Assembly: GCA_964531675.1 (NCBI GenBank)
Contig: CAZHFW010000046.1
Coordinates: 1 to 25,874 of the forward strand
Length of the DNA: 25,874 bases
Source of the DNA: CAZHFW01 sp964531675
GTDB lineage: Bacteria > Planctomycetota > Phycisphaerae > Phycisphaerales > UBA1924
Reading direction: 5' to 3'
The notes below the pieces were generated by a model that saw only the letters and a list, made by a program, of their open reading frames with translations, ran no database searches and was not told where the DNA came from. The stretch's first letter is position 1, and every line of letters begins with the position of its first letter. The translations under genes were made by a program, and so were the position numbers. Of this stretch, positions 21,371-25,874 are shown piece after piece.

Positions 21371-22792
21371 TTAGCACCCGAAAGACGACTCTTCGCTCGG
21401 TCGATCGATCGTGACAATCAGCGTGCGCTGAGGCACGTCAGGCATGGACGAGGGAAGCTTGATCACGCAGCACTCCCCACGACGGAACTTCACCGTGGTG
21501 TTGGCCAGCGCAAACCTCGAGCCCTCGGCATACGACAGGACCGCATGCACCTCATCAGGTGTGGAAGGCTCCACGACGACCTTGATGGAGACCGCCTGCC
21601 CCGCCGCCTCCATCCGGACCTCGGCCTGCTGCCCCACAGCGACCAGCATCCTTGGCCAGCTGTCCGTCTGCATGTCGCGATCTCGTGAGCTGGGGTCCAT
21701 GACGCGCTTGGACTCGGCCACGAAGATGTCGGGACTCGATGCCTGCCTTGTCCCGCCGGGCACGGAGATGTCCCCCCGTACGAGCCTCACGTTGACCACG
21801 CGCGTCTCGGTCTCGGGGCGGAACGGTGCGATCGTCTTGGGTGACTCGGCAACCTGCACGCCAGGCTTCGCCGCCGAGCACGCCAGAAGCGTGACCGGAA
21901 GCGTCAGCGCCAGTGCGACCTGGACCGCCGCAGGCCAGCGCCGAACCATGCCCAGGGCCCGCACACGTGAGCGGAGCGACGCGCCGAACGCCAGCGTTCC
22001 ACCAAGAGGCTTGGTCTTCTCCGCCACATCGATCAGGACCCTGGCGTAGTTCATGACCGCGTCGGTCGTTCGGTGGGAGGGCTGGCCGATCGCACGCTCG
22101 TCGCACGCGTGCTCCATCAGGGCCCGGATGCGTGAGGCCGCAAACCACACCGGCGCGACGGGCCACGCCAGCGTGCTGATGAGTCTGAGCACAAAGGCCA
22201 GCGCGGGGTCCCGCCGCGCGATGTGCGCCCGCTCGTGCGCCAGGATCATGGGCAGGTCAGGCGAGCCGACGAGCCAGCGCGGCACGACCACCCGCGATCC
22301 GATCACGCCCGCCACCATCGGCCCGAGGTTCTCGGAGATCAGCACGTCGTCGTCCGCGGAGCGGGCCGAGTTCTCGACCGCATAGCGGATCAGGATCGCT
22401 CCCCGAAGCCAAGCTGCCAGCAGGGCGGTCACGCCCATCGCATACCCCGTCACGACCAACCCGGGCCAGAGTGGGGGAGTTGCCTGCACCGAGCCCTGCG
22501 CTCGCATCGACAACTGGCGTGTGATGGGGTCGTCAGAGATGTACGTCCGGACCGTGGTCGGCCCGGGGACTTCCCAGAAGGGCGTCGTCCATGAGACATC
22601 AAGGGGGATCAGCACGCGGAGCAGCACCGGCACGTAAAGCAGCATCCGCCACGTCGGTGAAAGACGGCGCGCCAGCAGCCGATCGGCCAGATAGGCCAGC
22701 GCCAGCAACGCCAGCGTGATGCCGTTCATCGTGACGCACCAGTCCCGCAGCGAGACGCCAAGCTCCGACAATCTGGTCAGCGATTCACGCAC
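21371..22792 (-). CDS. BlaR1-like M56 membrane metallopeptidase with non-PBP sensor domain
   Basis: 473 residues. Three N-terminal membrane helices (about residues 22-40, 47-64 and 107-139) precede an M56 peptidase domain with the zinc motif HERAH at 186-190 and a likely third ligand Glu227 (MEHACDERA). A fourth helix spans about 288-305, ending in a lipobox-like LLAC. The remaining 168 residues are an outside domain without the SxxK or KTG motifs of the penicillin-binding sensor in BlaR1, so the signal is unlikely to be a beta-lactam. In BlaR1 systems, a signal activates the protease, which leads to cleavage of the BlaI repressor. GTG at 22792 overlaps the blaI-like stop by 8 bases, typical of a coupled blaI-blaR pair. 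Confidence 0.9.
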   Translation of the reverse strand: MRESLTRLSELGVSLRDWCVTMNGITLALLALAYLADRLLARRLSPTWRMLLYVPVLLRVLIPLDVSWTTPFWEVPGPTTVRTYISDDPITRQLSMRAQGSVQATPPLWPGLVVTGYAMGVTALLAAWLRGAILIRYAVENSARSADDDVLISENLGPMVAGVIGSRVVVPRWLVGSPDLPMILAHERAHIARRDPALAFVLRLISTLAWPVAPVWFAASRIRALMEHACDERAIGQPSHRTTDAVMNYARVLIDVAEKTKPLGGTLAFGASLRSRVRALGMVRRWPAAVQVALALTLPVTLLACSAAKPGVQVAESPKTIAPFRPETETRVVNVRLVRGDISVPGGTRQASSPDIFVAESKRVMDPSSRDRDMQTDSWPRMLVAVGQQAEVRMEAAGQAVSIKVVVEPSTPDEVHAVLSYAEGSRFALANTTVKFRRGECCVIKLPSSMPDVPQRTLIVTIDRPSEESSFGC

Positions 22793-23174
22793 GGTCCGCC
22801 TCCTTCCGCAGCATCTCCAGGAGCTTCTCCCGGTCCTTCTTGGACAACCCTTCCGCCGCGATGAACTCCAGGGCCGGCGTCATGGAGCCGCCAAAGGCCG
22901 CCTCCACGAATCGCTTCCAGGCCGATCGCCGCGCGTCCTTGGCTTCCACGGCACTGGTGAACTCCCAGACATTGCCGACCTGTCTCGCGTTTACGAGCCC
23001 CTTGTCCGCCATGCGGTCGAGCATGGTCTTGACCGTTGAGTAGGCCCACCCGCGGGTTGGGTGCAGATGTTCCGCCGCTTGCCTTGCCGTGGTCGGTCCA
23101 AGCTCCCAGAGGGCCTTGAGCACGTCCCACTCGGCCTGCGTGATCGTTCCTTCTTCCGACTTTGGTTTGGGCAT
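22785..23174 (-). CDS. BlaI/MecI/CopY-family repressor
   Basis: 129 residues. The winged-helix domain (about residues 10-80) has the family pattern ITQAEWDVLKALWELGPTTARQAAEHL, then the recognition helix in WAYSTVKTMLDRMADKGLV and the wing WEFTSAVEAKDAR. The C-terminal helices (about 85-129) form the dimer region; the cleavage bond of BlaI would lie there, but cannot be fixed by eye. ATG at 23174 gives a normal family length; the frame stays open 50 codons upstream across the promoter and operator, which is not coding. The gene is followed by, and overlaps, the M56 peptidase gene, and its own promoter carries a BlaI-type operator. Confidence 0.93.
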   Translation of the reverse strand: MPKPKSEEGTITQAEWDVLKALWELGPTTARQAAEHLHPTRGWAYSTVKTMLDRMADKGLVNARQVGNVWEFTSAVEAKDARRSAWKRFVEAAFGGSMTPALEFIAAEGLSKKDREKLLEMLRKEADRA

Positions 23175-23209
23175 CGGTTCCTCGCGTTGCGACAGCGATC
23201 GCATGGGTG

Positions 23210-23221
23210 CTACAAGTGTAG
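23210..23221. promoter_or_regulatory. BlaI-type operator
   Basis: CTACAAGTGTAG contains TACA-N2-TGTA, the known operator core of BlaI, MecI and CopY repressors, with arms of five bases. It overlaps the -10 element and start point of the blaI-like promoter, so autorepression is expected. No other copy of TACA-N2-TGTA was noticed in the window. Confidence 0.8.
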
Positions 23222-23248
23222 TGTATCGGCGGATGCGGGTTGGTGCAA
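23220..23248 (-). promoter_or_regulatory. Promoter of the blaI-like gene
   Basis: Read on the - strand: -35 TTGCAC (23248-23243), a 17-base spacer, and -10 TACACT (23225-23220). The operator at 23210-23221 overlaps the last two bases of the -10 and extends past the start point. The leader to the ATG at 23174 is about 40 bases. Confidence 0.65.
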
Positions 23249-23346
23249 CAGCAAATCCGACGGGCGCGCCGGCCGGCCTGCCGATCGTGCCCAAGGGCGA
23301 CCCGCCCGCAGCCTGCAAACCCATGGACCGCGGACACTTGCCGGAA

Positions 23347-23375
23347 TTGCCCCGCGCCCCGCCTCTCGGTATCTT
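23347..23375 (+). promoter_or_regulatory. Promoter of the OPT transporter gene
   Basis: TTGCCC at 23347-23352, a 17-base spacer and TATCTT at 23370-23375 match a housekeeping sigma promoter, 95 bases upstream of the transporter ATG. It is divergent from the blaI-like promoter and more than 120 bases from the BlaI operator, so direct repression by that site is not obvious. Confidence 0.55.
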
Positions 23376-23469
23376 GATGACTTGCGTTTCTGGCCTTGGC
23401 GGGCCTCCTCGAACTCACTCGCCCGGGCCTGCAGACCGAGTCGGCTCTCTGACAAGGCAGCATTTTCGT

Positions 23470-25497
23470 ATGGCCATGCCCACCTCCGATCGCCCTCCGG
23501 CCGCCACCACTCCCGCCGCCGATGGCATCCCCGCTCTTCCCCCCGACGCGACCCCGGAACAGAAGGACCGTCACTGGTTCCAGCACGTGTACCAGGGCGA
23601 CCGCATGCCCCAGTTCACGCCGCGCGCGGTGCTGATGGGCGGCATCCTGGGCATGCTGATGTCCGCCTCCAACCTCTACACCACCCTGTCGATCGGCTGG
23701 GCCTTCGGCGTCGCGATCACCGCGTGCGTGATGTCCTATGTCATCTGGACCATCGTCCGCGCCATCACCCTGAACCGCGCCTCCAAGATGTCGATCCTCG
23801 AGAACACGTGCATGGCCTCAACCGCCAGCGCCGCGGGTTACTCGACGGGTTCCACCATCGCCACCATGTTCGGCGCGCTGCTGGTGCTCTACGCCGTGCC
23901 CGAAGGCAAGACCTCCGCGGACGTCAAGACCTGGGACGTGCAGCCGGTCTGGCTCGTCGCCACCTTCACGTTCCTCACCGGCGCCATGGGATGCTTCCTG
24001 GCCATCCCCATGAAGCGTCAGATGATCAACCACGAGCAGCTCCCCTTCCCCTCAGGAATCGCCGCCGCCGAGACCCTTAAGAGCCTCTACAGCGAGAGCA
24101 AGGAAGCCCTGCACAAGGCCTACGCACTCGTCATCTCCCTCCTGGCCGGCGCCATCGTCGGCATCTTCAACACGGGTGAAGGCACCCTGATCTACATCGA
24201 CCGCATGATGGAAAAGGCCAAGAGCGTGCTTGGCTTTGAGCCCCGCCTCCCCGAGCAGCTCCCCGCCGGCGGATTCATGCAGGTCAACGGAAAGCCCCTG
24301 ATCGGATTCGGCTTCGAGCCCAGCGTGCTGCTTATCGCCGCCGGCATGATCGTCGGCGTGCGTGTCTGCATCTCCATGCTGCTCGGCTCGGTCCTGCTCT
24401 ACTTCTTCGTCGCCCCCGAGCTGATCAAGATGGACGTCGCCCACGCCGGGCAGGCCAACTACATCCCCTCGATCGAGCTCGTCGCGGGAGGCACGATCTA
24501 TCACGTCTACCGCTGGGGCCTCTGGGGCGGCACCGCCCTCATGGTCTTCGCCTCGCTCACCTCCCTCGGCATGCAGTGGAAGACGATGGGACGCGCGTTC
24601 GGGAAGTTCTTCAAGAAGGAACAGCCCAGCGAGCACAGCGAGCTCGAATCCCGCATGTCCAAGATCGAAGTGCCCACGTACTGGCTCATCCTGGGCATGG
24701 TCCCCATCACGATCGGCATGGTCGTCCTCCAGTACATGGCCTTCAAGATCAGCGTCGTCGCGGGCCTGATCGCCGTCGCCCTCTCCTTCGTGCTGTCCCT
24801 GGTCGCCTGCCGTGCGACAGGCGAGACCGACACCACGCCCATCGGCGCCATGGGCAAGGTCATGCAGCTCACCTTCGCGGTCCTGCACCCCAAGCAGATC
24901 ATCCCGAACCTGGCCTCCGCGGGTATCGCCGCCAACAGCGCCAGCTCCTCCGCCGACCTGCTCACCGACCTGAAGAGCGGCTACCTGCTCGGCGCCAACC
25001 CGCGCAAGCAGTTCCTCGCCCAGTTCGCCGGCATCTTCTTCGGCACCGTCGCGATCGTCCCCGTCTGGTACCTCATGGTCCCGACCAAGGCCGCCCTCGA
25101 GAAGTTCCCCGCGCCCGCGACCAACCAGTGGGCCCGCGTCGCCCAGGTGCTCACCGAAGGCATCGATCGCCTCCCCATGTCCGCGCAGTACGCGATCGTC
25201 ATCGGCGCCATTCTGGGTGTGCTGCTCCCCGTCGGCGAACGGCTCCTCCCCACCAAGGCCAAGAAGTACTGGCCCAGCGCGATGGGTCTTGGACTCTCCT
25301 GGGTTCTGCCCTTTGCGAACGCCTTCGCCTTCATGATCGGTGCGCTCATCGCCTGGATCTGGGAGAAGATCAACTCCAAGTCCGCCGACGTCTTCACCGT
25401 CCCGATCGCCTCGGGCCTGGTCGCGGGTGAGTCCCTCATCAAGGCCATCATCGCGATGACCGCGACGGTTGTGGGTCTCCTGGGCTGGGGAAAGTAA
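23470..25497 (+). CDS. OPT-family oligopeptide transporter
   Basis: 675-residue integral membrane protein of the OPT superfamily (peptide or metal-chelate uptake), with roughly 14-16 hydrophobic segments. An N-terminal hydrophilic tail of about 45 residues ends in RHWFQHVYQGDRMPQFTPRA, the usual OPT lead-in, followed by LMGGILGMLMSASNLYTTLSIGW. Other family features are MSILENTCMASTASAAGYSTGS, GCFLAIPMKRQMI with LPFPSGIAAAETL, and a late segment SPGR-like region containing NSASSSADLLTDLKSGYLLGANPRKQFLAQF. Substrate is not known. ATG at 23470 (AAGG 12 bases upstream) is used; a second ATG at 23476 is equally possible. Frame open further upstream crosses the promoter and is not coding. A strong terminator follows 35 bases after the stop, so it is probably a single-gene transcript. 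Confidence 0.93.
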   Translation: MAMPTSDRPPAATTPAADGIPALPPDATPEQKDRHWFQHVYQGDRMPQFTPRAVLMGGILGMLMSASNLYTTLSIGWAFGVAITACVMSYVIWTIVRAITLNRASKMSILENTCMASTASAAGYSTGSTIATMFGALLVLYAVPEGKTSADVKTWDVQPVWLVATFTFLTGAMGCFLAIPMKRQMINHEQLPFPSGIAAAETLKSLYSESKEALHKAYALVISLLAGAIVGIFNTGEGTLIYIDRMMEKAKSVLGFEPRLPEQLPAGGFMQVNGKPLIGFGFEPSVLLIAAGMIVGVRVCISMLLGSVLLYFFVAPELIKMDVAHAGQANYIPSIELVAGGTIYHVYRWGLWGGTALMVFASLTSLGMQWKTMGRAFGKFFKKEQPSEHSELESRMSKIEVPTYWLILGMVPITIGMVVLQYMAFKISVVAGLIAVALSFVLSLVACRATGETDTTPIGAMGKVMQLTFAVLHPKQIIPNLASAGIAANSASSSADLLTDLKSGYLLGANPRKQFLAQFAGIFFGTVAIVPVWYLMVPTKAALEKFPAPATNQWARVAQVLTEGIDRLPMSAQYAIVIGAILGVLLPVGERLLPTKAKKYWPSAMGLGLSWVLPFANAFAFMIGALIAWIWEKINSKSADVFTVPIASGLVAGESLIKAIIAMTATVVGLLGWGK

Positions 25498-25532
25498 CAC
25501 CCGCAGCCTCCTTAACGAACAGCGCCTTCCCG

Positions 25533-25562
25533 CAACGACCTCGGGCTCGCCCGAGGTCGTTG
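25533..25562 (+). terminator. Intrinsic terminator after the OPT transporter gene
   Basis: CAACGACCTCGGG (25533-25545) and CCCGAGGTCGTTG (25550-25562) form a perfect 13-bp stem with a 4-base loop, 35 bases after the transporter stop. The downstream T-tract is poor (TGTCAAAT), but the stem is strong and the position is right. Confidence 0.8.
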
Positions 25563-25610
25563 TGTCAAATGGAGTAGAGCATTCGTGCCCGAATTGTGTA
25601 ATCTGATGTC

Positions 25611-25874
25611 ATGATTCCGCCGGAGAACGATGCGACGGGGCCTCTCCCGGGTGACAGCGCGAGCGAGACGCCGACCGCAAGCTTCGAATCCAAACCAGTT
25701 GCGTACGGCCGCGTCGCTGGCTCCGATCAGACTGGTCAAACCATCGGCCCCTACACCCTCCTTGAGCTCATCGGCGAAGGCGGATTCGGCACTGTCTGGC
25801 TGGCCGAGCGGCGCGAACCCATGATCCAGCGGGTCGCGTTGAAAATCATCAGACCCGGGATGAATTCGGCTGCG
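25611..25874 (+). CDS. Ser/Thr protein kinase, 3' partial
   Basis: The first 88 codons of a Hanks-type kinase cut by the right edge. A 40-residue variable N-terminal tail is followed by IGPYTLLELIGEGGFGTVW: the glycine-rich ATP loop is GEGGFG at residues 55-60, and the ATP-binding Lys78 is in RVALKIIRPGMNS. The ALKIIKPGM-like wording after the lysine is highly characteristic of planctomycete kinases, many of which are large and carry WD40, TPR or membrane segments further on; these would lie outside the window. The frame runs to the last base without a stop. TAATCT, a -10-like element, is at 25599-25604 only six bases before the ATG, so the mRNA could be leaderless; no Shine-Dalgarno is evident. 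Confidence 0.9.
   Translation, partial: MIPPENDATGPLPGDSASETPTASFESKPVAYGRVAGSDQTGQTIGPYTLLELIGEGGFGTVWLAERREPMIQRVALKIIRPGMNSAA

Noticed and set aside
21371..21870. Penicillin-binding sensor domain in the M56 protein
   Set aside because: No SxxK, SxN or KTG motif is present and the outer domain is only about 168 residues.
23089..23469. N-terminal extension of the OPT transporter frame
   Set aside because: It would overlap the blaI-like gene and both promoters; the family lead-in begins shortly after the ATG at 23470.
25512..25739. 75-codon open frame on the - strand at the start of the kinase gene
   Set aside because: It overlaps the terminator hairpin and the kinase coding sequence, and has no recognisable domain.

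Overview
The window is GC-rich, densely coded DNA that reads like a planctomycete chromosome, most likely from the Phycisphaerae. The lineage call rests on the planctomycete-style Ser/Thr kinase at the right edge, the large multidomain secreted proteins and a clade II type nitrous oxide reductase. It is an inference; there is no rRNA or other marker gene here. No tRNA, rRNA, CRISPR array, insertion sequence or transposase was seen, and no gene-free stretch exceeds 300 bases.

Region 1 (1-8495) is a nitrous-oxide and nitrosative-stress block on the + strand: a di-haem cytochrome c cut by the left edge, nosZ with a Sec-type signal peptide (clade II), the membrane protein nosB, nosD, nosF, nosY and nosL, then a RIC/ScdA-type di-iron repair protein and an Rrf2-family regulator. 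From nosB to nosL the genes overlap by one to four bases, so translation is probably coupled. The cytochrome would pass electrons to NosZ, NosDFY and NosL would serve copper-centre assembly, and the Rrf2 protein is a plausible NO or redox sensor for the neighbourhood. A perfect inverted repeat in front of rrf2 is a candidate operator.

Region 2 (8496-17054) is a fructose-family PTS followed by an exported glycosidase: separate IIC and IIB proteins, a fused HPr-EI-IIA protein, and a 1440-residue GH38 alpha-mannosidase with a signal peptide and C-terminal chitobiase-like, Ig-like and LamG-like modules. The arrangement suggests outside-the-cytoplasm release of a mannosyl sugar and PTS uptake, with every general and specific PTS phosphocarrier encoded in one locus.

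Region 3 (17055-21370) holds a HupE/UreJ-type membrane protein, then a probable three-gene set of exported proteins (SnoaL/DUF4440-like, a Gly/Ser/Tyr-rich low-complexity protein, and a conserved protein of unknown function) ended by a strong bidirectional terminator. A perfect 15-bp palindrome lies in the gap before this set.

Region 4 (21371-25874) has a blaI-blaR1-like pair on the - strand. The M56 protein has no penicillin-binding sensor domain. A textbook BlaI-type operator sits over the blaI promoter. Divergent from it is an OPT-family transporter with its own promoter and terminator, followed by the start of a Ser/Thr protein kinase that runs off the window.
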